12,827 nt of DNA, taken from Flavobacteria bacterium RIFCSPLOWO2_12_FULL_31_7 (lineage in GTDB: Bacteria > Bacteroidota > Bacteroidia > Flavobacteriales > Flavobacteriaceae). Within the stretch, counting starts at the first letter, position 1, and every line of letters starts with the position of its first letter. Position numbers and translations under genes: made by a program. Below are positions 5,909-12,686 of this stretch, in pieces. The notes beneath the pieces are model-generated. The model did not search any database. It saw only the letters and a program-made list of their open reading frames with translations, and was not told the DNA's origin. Location of the stretch: NCBI GenBank assembly GCA_001800945.1, contig MGWJ01000074.1:1-12827 (forward strand), read 5' to 3'.

Positions 5909-8900
5909 ATGAAATACCACCACGAAAAAATCGAAGCCAAATGGCAACAATATTGGGCAAAAAACCAAACTTTTGCTGCATCAAATAATTCAGACAAACC
6001 AAAATACTATGTATTAGACATGTTTCCTTATCCTTCTGGAGCCGGTTTACACGTTGGGCATCCGCTAGGTTATATTGCTTCTGATATTGTCGCAAGATAT
6101 AAAAGACATCAAGGTTTTAATGTGTTGCATCCGCAAGGGTACGATTCATTCGGTTTACCAGCCGAACAATATGCGATTCAAACTGGACAACATCCAGCCG
6201 ATACCACTCGTATGAATATCGAAGGTGGTGTGGATAAATCAGGAAATACAATTCAAGGCTACAGAAATCAGTTGGATAGAATTGGTTTTTCATTCGATTG
6301 GAGTCGTGAAGTGCGTACTTCAAATCCAGAGTATTACAAACACACACAATGGATTTTCATTCAATTATACAATTCTTGGTACAATAAAAACTCAGATAAA
6401 GCAGAAGACATTTCGACATTAGTTGCGATTTTCGCTTCAGAAGGAAATACGAATGTAAATGCAGTTTGCGATGACAATATCGCACCTTTTTCAGCTGAAG
6501 ATTGGAAATCATTTTCATCAGAAGAACAACAAAAAGTACTTTTACAATATAGGTTAACCTATTTAGCGGAAACCGAAGTAAACTGGTGTGCGGCTTTAGG
6601 AACCGTTTTAGCGAATGACGAAATTGTAAACGGCGTTTCAGAACGTGGTGGACATCCTGTAGTTCGTAAGAAAATGACACAATGGTCGATGAGAATTTCT
6701 GCTTACGCGGAAAGATTATTACAAGGTTTAAACGAAATCGACTGGAGTGAATCCATCAAAGAATCACAAAGAAATTGGATTGGAAAATCTGTTGGAGCGA
6801 TGGTTTCGTTTCATGTAAACAATCACGAGGCAAAAATCGATGTTTTCACAACTCGTCCTGATACAATTTTCGGAGTAACCTTTATGACTTTAGCGCCAGA
6901 GCACGAATTGGTTGCTCAAATCACAACTCCAGAACAAAAAACTGCAGTTGAGGCGTATGTTGAAGCAACAGCAAAACGTTCAGAACGTGAAAGAATGGCA
7001 GATGTAAAAACCATTTCAGGTGTTTTCACAGGTGCGTATGCGGAACATCCTTTTACAAAAGAACCCATTCCAGTTTGGATTGGAGATTACGTACTAGCAG
7101 GTTACGGAACAGGTGCGGTTATGGCGGTTCCATGTGGTGATGAGCGTGATTATGCTTTCGCAAATTTCTTCAAAGGAACACACGGAATGCCCGCAATTAA
7201 AAATATTTTCAACCAAGATATTTCAGAAGCGGCTTTTGGAGAAAAAGGTGGTTTCGAATTAGTAAATTCTGATTTCTTAAACGGATTAGATTACAAATCG
7301 GGGACAAAGAAAATCATCGAAGAATTAGAAAAATTAGGCGCAGGAAATGCAAAAGTAAATTACCGCTTACGTGATGCGGTTTTCTCTCGCCAAAGATATT
7401 GGGGTGAACCTTTTCCAGTATATTACGTGAATGGTTTACCACAAATGATTGATAAAAAACACTTGCCAATTGTTTTACCAGAAGTAGAAAAATACTTACC
7501 AACCGAAGACGGACAACCGCCATTAGGTAACGCACCAGTTTGGGCTTGGGATTCTGAAAACAATGCGGTTGTTAGCAATGATTTAATTGACAACACGAAA
7601 GTTTTCCCGTTAGAATTGAACACGATGCCAGGTTGGGCAGGTTCTTCTTGGTATTGGATGCGTTATATGGATGCACACAATACAGAAGATTTTGCAAATG
7701 AAGAAGCCTTAAAATATTGGGAAAGTGTCGATTTATACATTGGTGGAAGCGAGCACGCAACCGGACATTTATTATACTCACGTTTTTGGAATAAATTCTT
7801 AAAAGACAGAGGTTACGCACCAACCGAAGAACCATTCAAAAAACTGATTAATCAGGGAATGATTTTGGGAATGAGCGCTTTTGCTTACAGATGGTATTGT
7901 GAAGTAACTATAGAGAAAGATATAATTGAAAATCACATATTTTTGATTTCTAAAAAATTCATTTCTGAAAAGTCATTTGCAGATGAAAATGAATTCAATG
8001 ATTTTGAATCAACAAAAGAGATTATACTTGAAATTTTAGAAAATAAAATCGGGAAATTTGAAAAATTTAGTTTTCAAAAACCTCAAAAAATTCACATTTA
8101 TTTATCAGTAATCAATGACATTACAAATGAATTAGATATTGAAAAATTCAAATCACATCCTTTATATGTTGATTATAAAGATGCAGAATTCATTTTAGAA
8201 GATGGAAAATACATTGTGGGTCGTGAAGTCGAAAAAATGTCGAAATCGAAATACAATGTAGTTTCGCCAGATGATATTTGTGAAGAATACGGAGCCGATA
8301 CCTTACGTTTATACGAAATGTTTTTAGGACCTTTAGAGCAATCTAAACCTTGGAATACAGCCGGAATTACTGGAGTTTCTGGTTTCTTGAAAAAATTATG
8401 GCGTTTGTATTTTGACGATAACGGTTCAGTTATAGTTAATGATGAACCAACGGCAGAAATGTATAAATCGTTACATAAAACCATCAAAAAAGTTACGGAA
8501 GATATTGAGAATTTCTCTTTCAACACCTCGGTTTCTCAATTTATGATTTGCGTGAACGAATTACAACAATTAAAATGTAATCATAAAGCGATTCTAGAAC
8601 CTTTAGCGCTTTTAGTTTCGCCATATGCGCCACACATTGCTGAAGAATTATGGTCTGCTTTAGGTCACGAAGGCTCAATTGCAACCGTTGCTTTTCCTAA
8701 ATTTGAAGCGAAATATTTAGTAGAATCAGAAAAAGAATACCCAGTTTCTTTCAATGGAAAAATGCGTTTCACAATTAAGTTACCGTTAGATTTAACTGCC
8801 GCTCAAATTGAAGAAATTGTAATGGCTGATGAAAGAACACAAGCGCAATTACAAGGAAGAACACCAAATAAAGTAATTATTGTTCCTGGTAAGATTATTA

Positions 8901-8914
8901 ATTTGGTAGGATAG
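5909..8914 (+). CDS. leuS: Leucyl-tRNA synthetase with an unusual AT-rich insert
   Basis: LeuRS charges tRNA-Leu with leucine and edits mischarged products. It is a class I enzyme: HVGH at 48-51 (HIGH signature) and KMSKS at 776-780. The editing domain shows TTRPDT (314-319) and GYGTGAVMAVPCGDERD, with Asp414 as the probable universal editing Asp. The anticodon-binding and C-terminal domains follow KMSKS. An insert at about 159-221, before VNWCAALGTVLANDE, is usual for Bacteroidota as I recall. At 1001 residues it is longer than the roughly 920-960 I expect. The excess lies mainly at about 662-727, just before KMSKS, where the DNA is strikingly AT-rich. The frame stays open through it. The ATG is fixed by an in-frame TAG two codons upstream. 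The gene is monocistronic, with its own promoter and a strong terminator. Confidence 0.97.
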   Translation: MKYHHEKIEAKWQQYWAKNQTFAASNNSDKPKYYVLDMFPYPSGAGLHVGHPLGYIASDIVARYKRHQGFNVLHPQGYDSFGLPAEQYAIQTGQHPADTTRMNIEGGVDKSGNTIQGYRNQLDRIGFSFDWSREVRTSNPEYYKHTQWIFIQLYNSWYNKNSDKAEDISTLVAIFASEGNTNVNAVCDDNIAPFSAEDWKSFSSEEQQKVLLQYRLTYLAETEVNWCAALGTVLANDEIVNGVSERGGHPVVRKKMTQWSMRISAYAERLLQGLNEIDWSESIKESQRNWIGKSVGAMVSFHVNNHEAKIDVFTTRPDTIFGVTFMTLAPEHELVAQITTPEQKTAVEAYVEATAKRSERERMADVKTISGVFTGAYAEHPFTKEPIPVWIGDYVLAGYGTGAVMAVPCGDERDYAFANFFKGTHGMPAIKNIFNQDISEAAFGEKGGFELVNSDFLNGLDYKSGTKKIIEELEKLGAGNAKVNYRLRDAVFSRQRYWGEPFPVYYVNGLPQMIDKKHLPIVLPEVEKYLPTEDGQPPLGNAPVWAWDSENNAVVSNDLIDNTKVFPLELNTMPGWAGSSWYWMRYMDAHNTEDFANEEALKYWESVDLYIGGSEHATGHLLYSRFWNKFLKDRGYAPTEEPFKKLINQGMILGMSAFAYRWYCEVTIEKDIIENHIFLISKKFISEKSFADENEFNDFESTKEIILEILENKIGKFEKFSFQKPQKIHIYLSVINDITNELDIEKFKSHPLYVDYKDAEFILEDGKYIVGREVEKMSKSKYNVVSPDDICEEYGADTLRLYEMFLGPLEQSKPWNTAGITGVSGFLKKLWRLYFDDNGSVIVNDEPTAEMYKSLHKTIKKVTEDIENFSFNTSVSQFMICVNELQQLKCNHKAILEPLALLVSPYAPHIAEELWSALGHEGSIATVAFPKFEAKYLVESEKEYPVSFNGKMRFTIKLPLDLTAAQIEEIVMADERTQAQLQGRTPNKVIIVPGKIINLVG
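7892..8089 (+). other. AT-rich insert within leuS (leucine-specific region)
   Basis: Codons 662-727, between SAFAYR and KIHIYLS, form a lysine-, glutamate-, isoleucine- and phenylalanine-rich segment. By direct count, 7921-8160 contains 51 G+C in 240 bases (21%), against 87 in 240 (36%) for 7681-7800 plus 8221-8340. Four ATA isoleucine codons occur within it, while ATA is rare in the rest of the gene. The flanking protein is well conserved (GMILGMSAF before, GREVEKMSKSKYNVV after). Bacterial LeuRS carries a variable leucine-specific domain at this site, so it may be an enlarged or exchanged version of it. Confidence 0.6.
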
Positions 8915-8919
8915 ATAAT

Positions 8920-8953
8920 TTGACAATGAGTCGATTGGTCAATGTGCCAATTC
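8920..8953 (+). repeat. Degenerate CAAT-word tract after the leuS stop
   Basis: Starting five bases after the leuS TAG there are repeated words of the type TTGACAATGAG / TTGGTCAATGTG / CCAATT, an imperfect tandem of 10-12-base units. It matches no gene. It lies between the stop codon and the terminator, so it should be in the leuS mRNA. Confidence 0.45.
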
Positions 8954-8957
8954 ATAT

Positions 8958-8997
8958 AATCCCAAATTTATTCTTAAGAATAAGTTTGGGATTTTTT
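8958..8997 (+). terminator. Strong leuS terminator
   Basis: Arms 8958-8975 (AATCCCAAATTTATTCTT) and 8976-8993 (AAGAATAAGTTTGGGATT) pair over 18 bp with one G-U wobble and almost no loop, followed by a T run to 8997. Position and structure fit an intrinsic terminator for leuS. Confidence 0.85.
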
Positions 8998-9012
8998 ATT
9001 CCCTTCTTTCAG

Positions 9013-9064
9013 CGTGATAAACGTGATGGTTTTTTTGCCACGAATTATCGAATTGTTCGAATTT
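9013..9064. repeat. Degenerate CGTGAT and CGAATT tract
   Basis: CGTGAT occurs at 9013-9018 and 9022-9027, and CGAATT at 9041-9046, 9049-9054 and 9058-9063, at 8-9-base spacing. No coding sequence or clear hairpin is seen. From memory, Bacteroidota intergenic DNA often holds similar CACGAATT-type words. Confidence 0.35.
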
Positions 9065-9105
9065 GTTTAATCGGATAAATCCTTTAAGTCAGCGTTCCAA
9101 TTACT

Positions 9106-9176
9106 CACAAACTTGTCATCCTGAAAGGATCTCACGCAAACTTTGTGGAGACTCTTTCAGAGTGACAAACTTTGTG
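9106..9176. repeat. 71-bp imperfect palindrome, REP- or MITE-like
   Basis: The core arms 9113-9133 (TTGTCATCCTGAAAGGATCTC) and 9148-9168 (GAGACTCTTTCAGAGTGACA plus A) are inverted copies with paired differences, and they extend outward through CACAAACTTG and CAAACTTTGTG. CAAACTTTGTG also appears in the loop at 9137-9147, so it occurs twice, 29 bases apart. There is no T run and no ORF. The words TCATCCTGAAAGGATCT resemble a repeat I recall as common between Bacteroidota genes. Confidence 0.65.
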
Positions 9177-9243
9177 TTGATTTTTTCTTGTAACAATTTT
9201 TCATTTTGTACGTATAATAGATGTCAACTTGTCACAATTCAAA

Positions 9244-9271
9244 TTTGGCTTGCAATTTGATGTTTATTTTG
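9244..9271 (+). promoter_or_regulatory. Predicted promoter of the zinc peptidase gene
   Basis: TTTG at 9244-9247 and TTATTTTG at 9264-9271 (one change from TAnnTTTG) are 16 bases apart, the same spacing as the promoter at 2349-2376. The start would be near 9278, about 20 bases before the ATG. The leader is A/T only, with no Shine-Dalgarno site. Confidence 0.45.
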
Positions 9272-9298
9272 TAACTTTAAATTTTTAAAATTAAAATT

Positions 9299-10000
9299 AT
9301 GTTTGATTTACCTTATATGATAATCATTGGAGCGATTGCTCTGTTTAGTTGGTTAGTAAGTTCGCGCTTAAAAAGTAAGTTTGAACACTATTCGAAACTA
9401 ACTTTAAGAAACGGAATGTCTGGTGCTGAAATTGCAGAAAAAATGCTAGCAGACCATGGAATTCGAGATGTAAAAGTGATTTCAACACCAGGAAGATTAA
9501 CCGATCATTATAATCCTGTTGATAAAACCGTTAACTTATCGGAAGCGGTTTATAACCAACGTAATGCTGCAGCTGCAGCAGTAGCAGCTCACGAATGTGG
9601 ACACGCCGTACAACACGCTCAAGCCTACGAATGGTTAACCATGCGTTCAAAAATGGTACCCATGGTTAATGTGTCGTCAAGTTTGTCACAATGGTTAATT
9701 ATGGGTGGAATCATTTTAGGTTTAGCTTCAAAATCTGGAATTGGCTTTTATGTAGCCGTAGCTGGTTTACTTTTAATGGCTGTGGCAACGGCTTTTAGTT
9801 TTATTACCTTACCAGTAGAATACGATGCAAGTAACCGCGCCTTAGCTTGGTTGAAAAATAAAAACATGTTAGGACAAGAAGAATATGCTGGCGCAGAAGA
9901 CTCTTTAAAATGGGCTGCCAGAACCTATTTAGTTGCCGCTTTAGGGGCTTTAGCTTCTTTATTATATTGGGCATATAGAATTTTAGGCTCAAGAGATTAA
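9299..10000 (+). CDS. Membrane zinc metallopeptidase, YugP-like
   Basis: The 233-residue protein belongs to the neutral zinc metallopeptidase family typified by B. subtilis YugP (Zn_peptidase_2). TM1 lies near residues 6-22. The metal site HECGH is at 98-102, preceded by an alanine run. A hydrophobic pair lies near 131-144 and 150-171, and the LPVEYDASNRA motif at 171-181 likely supplies the third zinc ligand (Glu174). A last hydrophobic stretch is near the C-terminus. Family context (TP..LTDHYNP, VNLSE.VY) is intact. It should be an integral membrane protease; substrates are unknown to me. It is monocistronic, with a promoter just upstream and a terminator just downstream. Confidence 0.9.
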   Translation: MFDLPYMIIIGAIALFSWLVSSRLKSKFEHYSKLTLRNGMSGAEIAEKMLADHGIRDVKVISTPGRLTDHYNPVDKTVNLSEAVYNQRNAAAAAVAAHECGHAVQHAQAYEWLTMRSKMVPMVNVSSSLSQWLIMGGIILGLASKSGIGFYVAVAGLLLMAVATAFSFITLPVEYDASNRALAWLKNKNMLGQEEYAGAEDSLKWAARTYLVAALGALASLLYWAYRILGSRD

Positions 10001-10022
10001 GTTTAAAATTTTCATAAATAAC

Positions 10023-10065
10023 ATCCAAATTCCAAAGATAATTTCAAAGGAATTTGGATTTTTTT
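10023..10065 (+). terminator. Terminator of the zinc peptidase gene
   Basis: ATCCAAATTCC (10023-10033) and GGAATTTGGAT (10049-10059) pair perfectly over 11 bp around a 15-base loop, and seven Ts follow (10059-10065). The left arm repeats the first 11 bases of the hairpin at the window start. Some activity towards lrp on the minus strand is possible but not supported by a T run. Confidence 0.85.
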
Positions 10066-10068
10066 ATA

Positions 10069-10099
10069 CTCCCAACTTCCTACTTCCAGCTCCCAACTT
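10069..10099 (-). repeat. CTCCCAACTT repeat tract after the lrp stop
   Basis: CTCCCAACTT at 10069-10078 and 10090-10099 is a direct repeat with a 21-base period, with CTTCC words between. On the minus strand it begins inside the TAA of lrp and continues as GTTGGGAGCTGGAAGTAGGA. It encodes nothing visible. Confidence 0.5.
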
Positions 10100-10568
10100 A
10101 AAGCTGAATCTGTCTTTCTATTTGTTGTTCCAAAGAAATATACGTTTCTGTACGAGAAACTCCATTAATACTTTGAATTTTTTTATTTAACAATTGCATC
10201 AAATGTTCGTTATCTCTACAAATAATTTTGGTTAAAATACTCCAATTTCCAGTAGTATAATGACATTCTAAGACTTCCGGTATTTTTCTTAATTCTTTTA
10301 CAGTTTCGGTATTATTAGAAGCTTTATCTAAATAAATACCAATGAAAGCCATTGTTTTATAGCCCAAAACTTTATTGTCCACCACATATTTCGAACCTGA
10401 AATTACGCCAGCTTGCTCTAGTTTTTTCAACCGTTGATGAATGGCAGCACCTGAAATACCCAATTTATTCGCAATTTGAAGAATAGGTTTTCTAGCATCT
10501 TCCATTAAGTTACGAAGAATTTCTTTGTCGATACCATCTATTTCTATTTGTAAATGATTTATTTTCAT
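10098..10568 (-). CDS. Lrp/AsnC family transcriptional regulator
   Basis: The 156-residue protein has the two domains of the family: an N-terminal winged helix-turn-helix (about 13-60, with recognition helix in GISGAAIHQRLKKLEQAGVI, 37-56) and a C-terminal RAM effector and oligomerisation domain (about 70-146, with TTGNWSILTKI at 105-115). Such proteins bind DNA as multimers and often respond to an amino acid; the ligand here is not known. It is downstream of, and on the same strand as, a saccharopine-dehydrogenase-type gene, so lysine-related control is plausible but unproven. A terminator lies between them, so it probably has its own promoter, though I find no good TAnnTTTG box upstream. 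Its first 31 bases recur 104 bases upstream. The ATG follows an A/T-rich leader. Confidence 0.93.
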   Translation of the reverse strand: MKINHLQIEIDGIDKEILRNLMEDARKPILQIANKLGISGAAIHQRLKKLEQAGVISGSKYVVDNKVLGYKTMAFIGIYLDKASNNTETVKELRKIPEVLECHYTTGNWSILTKIICRDNEHLMQLLNKKIQSINGVSRTETYISLEQQIERQIQL

Positions 10569-10597
10569 AGGATTAAAATAATTTTTGAATTAAATTT

Positions 10598-10672
10598 TTA
10601 CCAAATCTCCACTAGACATTCTCCTCTTAATATCAAATCATTAATTTCAATTTGTAAGTGATTTATTTTCAT
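10598..10672 (-). pseudogene. Partial duplicate of the lrp 5' end, a 24-codon mini-ORF
   Basis: Reading minus from ATG 10672-10670, the first ten residues MKINHLQIEI are identical to the start of the neighbouring Lrp regulator. The sequence then diverges (NDLILRGECLVEIW) and stops at TAA 10600-10598. Over 10644-10674 against 10540-10570, 29 of 31 bases agree, and the homology extends weakly upstream of the ATG (AAATTAT words). The simplest reading is a relic of a tandem duplication or recombination. A translated short leader peptide is an alternative. Confidence 0.6.
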
Positions 10673-10689
10673 AGCTTATAATTTTAAAT

Positions 10690-10721
10690 AAAAAATCCGA
10701 AATAAATTACTATTTCGGATT
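10690..10721 (-). terminator. Terminator of the saccharopine-type dehydrogenase gene
   Basis: AATCCGAAATA (10694-10704) and TATTTCGGATT (10711-10721) form a perfect 11-bp stem with a 6-base loop. On the minus strand it is followed by a T run (10695-10690), 24 bases after the gene's stop. Confidence 0.85.
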
Positions 10722-10745
10722 AAAGTTAAGAAAATTATTTAAATC

Positions 10746-12107
10746 TTATACAGAATAATTATACCCAAAATAAGGCACTTCAAATTCTTTAAATACTACA
10801 CCATAATCTTCTAATTCTTCTAATATAGGTTGATATACTTCTTTAGAAATTGGCAATTGCACACCAGCTGTCGTAATTTCACCATTTAATATTTTTAATG
10901 CGGCAATTGCTACAGGTAATCCAACGGTTTTTGCCATTGCCGTATAGGTTTGATCATCACCTAAACACACCATGGTAGAATCTATTTGCTTTTCTTCGCC
11001 ATTAATTTCGTATCCGAATTTATGGTACATCACAATCATGTCTTTGTCTTCTGGTTGCAACGTCCATTTGTCTGCTAATATTTTTTCTAACATTTGAGCT
11101 GGAGTAGCATTTTTTAATCCAGAAATGGCAGTTTTACTGAATAAATCTAATTCTAACAATTTATCCCAAATGACATCATCTTGGTCGATTTTTAATTGAT
11201 GTCTGAATTTAATTTCTACAGAATCTGTTGGATGATAAGGCAAAAATAAATTCACAAAATCTCTATTGCTCATTGTTTCTGAATCGTCTACAATAAAAGT
11301 ATCGTCTGTCATTCCTAATTGTACAAAAACGTCCCATGCTTTTGAAAAACCAACTCTTCTGATGGTACCTCGGTAACAAGTTTGAGCATCTTCTAAACCA
11401 TAAATTTCACGGTATTTCAAAGAATCTCTATTCGCGTAAGCTTCAAATCTTCCGAAACCTTCCACTTCTAAAAACTCGGTTCTTCTGAATAATTTATTAT
11501 AAGGGATGTACTTGTATTTTCCTTCTTGAATGAATTTTGCTGCGCCACCTTGACCCGCTAAAACCACATTTCTTGGATTCCATGTGAATTTATAATTCCA
11601 CAAATTGGTATCATTTTCTGGAGCTACTAAACCACCACAAAACGATTCGAATAAAATGATTTTGCCGCCTTCGTTTTTAATTTGGTCCATAATTTTCATG
11701 GCACTCATGTGATCAATTCCAGGATCTAAACCAATTTCGTTCATTAATACAATATTGTTTTCTTTCGCCACAGCATCTAAAGCTTGCATTTCTGCGCTAA
11801 TGTAAGAAGCCGTTACCATGTGTTTTTGATACAAAATACAATCTTTGGCTACTTCAATATGCATGTGAGCTGGCAACATAGAAATTACCACATCTGCTTG
11901 CTGAATTTCTTGTTTTCTTTGGTCGGCATTAAAAACATCAAAAGCAATAGCTCTTGAATTTTTGTGATTACCTGTTTTCTTTTTGGCTAAATCTTCAGAC
12001 AAATCGCCAATCGTAACAAATAAATTTTCAGTTTCCGACTTGTCTAATAAATATTTTATAAGGGAAGAAGCAGATCTACCCGCTCCTATAATTAAAATAT
12101 TTCTCAT
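10746..12107 (-). CDS. Saccharopine dehydrogenase family protein
   Basis: The 453-residue enzyme has an N-terminal Rossmann fold with the dinucleotide motif GAGRSA (8-13), an acidic residue after strand 2 (GDLS, 34-37), and ADVVISMLPAHMH (71-83). The catalytic-domain signature NEIGLDPGIDHMSA (123-136) is characteristic of saccharopine reductase (Lys9-type) proteins, followed by FESFCGGL and a long C-terminal domain. Known members interconvert saccharopine with aminoadipate semialdehyde and glutamate; here the exact substrate and direction are inferred only. It is cytoplasmic, with no signal peptide. The neighbour downstream on the same strand is an Lrp/AsnC regulator, past a terminator. A -7-like box TACCTTCG lies about 20 bases upstream of the ATG. 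Confidence 0.88.
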   Translation of the reverse strand: MRNILIIGAGRSASSLIKYLLDKSETENLFVTIGDLSEDLAKKKTGNHKNSRAIAFDVFNADQRKQEIQQADVVISMLPAHMHIEVAKDCILYQKHMVTASYISAEMQALDAVAKENNIVLMNEIGLDPGIDHMSAMKIMDQIKNEGGKIILFESFCGGLVAPENDTNLWNYKFTWNPRNVVLAGQGGAAKFIQEGKYKYIPYNKLFRRTEFLEVEGFGRFEAYANRDSLKYREIYGLEDAQTCYRGTIRRVGFSKAWDVFVQLGMTDDTFIVDDSETMSNRDFVNLFLPYHPTDSVEIKFRHQLKIDQDDVIWDKLLELDLFSKTAISGLKNATPAQMLEKILADKWTLQPEDKDMIVMYHKFGYEINGEEKQIDSTMVCLGDDQTYTAMAKTVGLPVAIAALKILNGEITTAGVQLPISKEVYQPILEELEDYGVVFKEFEVPYFGYNYSV

Positions 12108-12127
12108 TATTTTTTTAAAATATCACA

Positions 12128-12135
12128 CGAAGGTA
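12128..12135 (-). promoter_or_regulatory. Possible -7 box of the saccharopine-type dehydrogenase gene
   Basis: On the minus strand TACCTTCG differs from TAnnTTTG at one base, 20 bases before the ATG. A TTTT about 20 bases further up could act as the -33 element. It shares the 123-base gap with the opposing DUF423 promoter. Confidence 0.3.
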
Positions 12136-12201
12136 ATGAGATGTTGTATTTCTAGAAAATAAAAACCTCTTATTTATGAAAATTTTTGGTTTTAAGTTTA
12201 A

Positions 12202-12209
12202 TATATTTG
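12202..12209 (+). promoter_or_regulatory. Predicted -7 box of the DUF423 gene
   Basis: TATATTTG matches TAnnTTTG 21 bases before the ATG. The nearest upstream TTTG (12185-12188) is only 13 bases away, shorter than usual, so the -33 element is uncertain. Confidence 0.45.
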
Positions 12210-12230
12210 TGGTAAAATTAGAAAGAAACT

Positions 12231-12614
12231 ATGGAAAAGAAGATTGTATTAGCCGCTTGTATATTAGGCTTTTTAGCCATCATTTTTGGAGCTTTTGGAG
12301 CTCATGCTTTAAAGAAAATACTAACTCCAGAACAACTGATTTCTTTTGAAACAGGTGTGAAATACCAAATGTATCATGCTTTGTTTTTATTGTTTGTTGG
12401 CATGACTCAAATGATAACATTAAAAGAAAAAGCAGTAGTATTTTATTTGGTTTTAGTTGGTGTGCTATTTTTTTCGGGTTCGATTTACATTTTAACTACA
12501 AGTGCGATTACTGGAATTAAAGCAAAAATAGTGGGACCAATCACTCCTATTGGTGGTTTATTTTTAATCCTTTCGTGGGGATATTTATTTTACGCTATTT
12601 TAATGAAAAAATAA
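12231..12614 (+). CDS. DUF423 family membrane protein
   Basis: The 127-residue protein has four predicted membrane spans (about 5-25, 45-64, 68-88 and 104-124) and the family signature GAFGAHALK (20-28) just after the first span, followed by KYQMYHALFLLFVG (44-57). It matches the DUF423 / YgdD family of small inner-membrane proteins, whose function is not established to my knowledge. The length is normal. It is preceded by its own -7 box and lies 72 bases before pckA on the same strand. No terminator is visible in that gap, so read-through into pckA is possible, though pckA has a box of its own. Confidence 0.9.
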   Translation: MEKKIVLAACILGFLAIIFGAFGAHALKKILTPEQLISFETGVKYQMYHALFLLFVGMTQMITLKEKAVVFYLVLVGVLFFSGSIYILTTSAITGIKAKIVGPITPIGGLFLILSWGYLFYAILMKK

Positions 12615-12644
12615 CAGAAATCGCTTATTTGTCAAATTATTGTT

Positions 12645-12652
12645 TAATTTTG
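12645..12652 (+). promoter_or_regulatory. Predicted -7 box of pckA
   Basis: TAATTTTG fits TAnnTTTG and is 34 bases before the pckA ATG. A TTTG lies at 12628-12631, with a spacing of 13, shorter than usual. Confidence 0.45.
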
Positions 12653-12686
12653 CACATTATATAAAAGCAACATAACTTATTATTTT

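Noticed and set aside
5666..6095. Minus-strand open frames across the ftsX-leuS gap and the leuS start
   Set aside because: They cover tandem repeats and the conserved leuS N-terminus in the opposite frame, and the proteins are of low complexity. These are shadows of leuS.
7892..8089. Intein, intron or frameshift in leuS
   Set aside because: The reading frame is continuous, no splice-junction residues or homing-endonuclease motifs are seen, and the site is a known variable region of LeuRS.
9063..9260. 65-residue plus-strand open frame in the leuS-peptidase gap
   Set aside because: It runs through the palindromic repeat and promoter region, matches no family I recognise, and has no plausible leader. 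It is better explained as chance.
10593..10622. Nine-codon frame MSSGDLVKI preceded by AGGAG just before lrp
   Set aside because: It is very short, the AGGAG is only one base from the ATG, and Bacteroidota rarely rely on strong Shine-Dalgarno sites.
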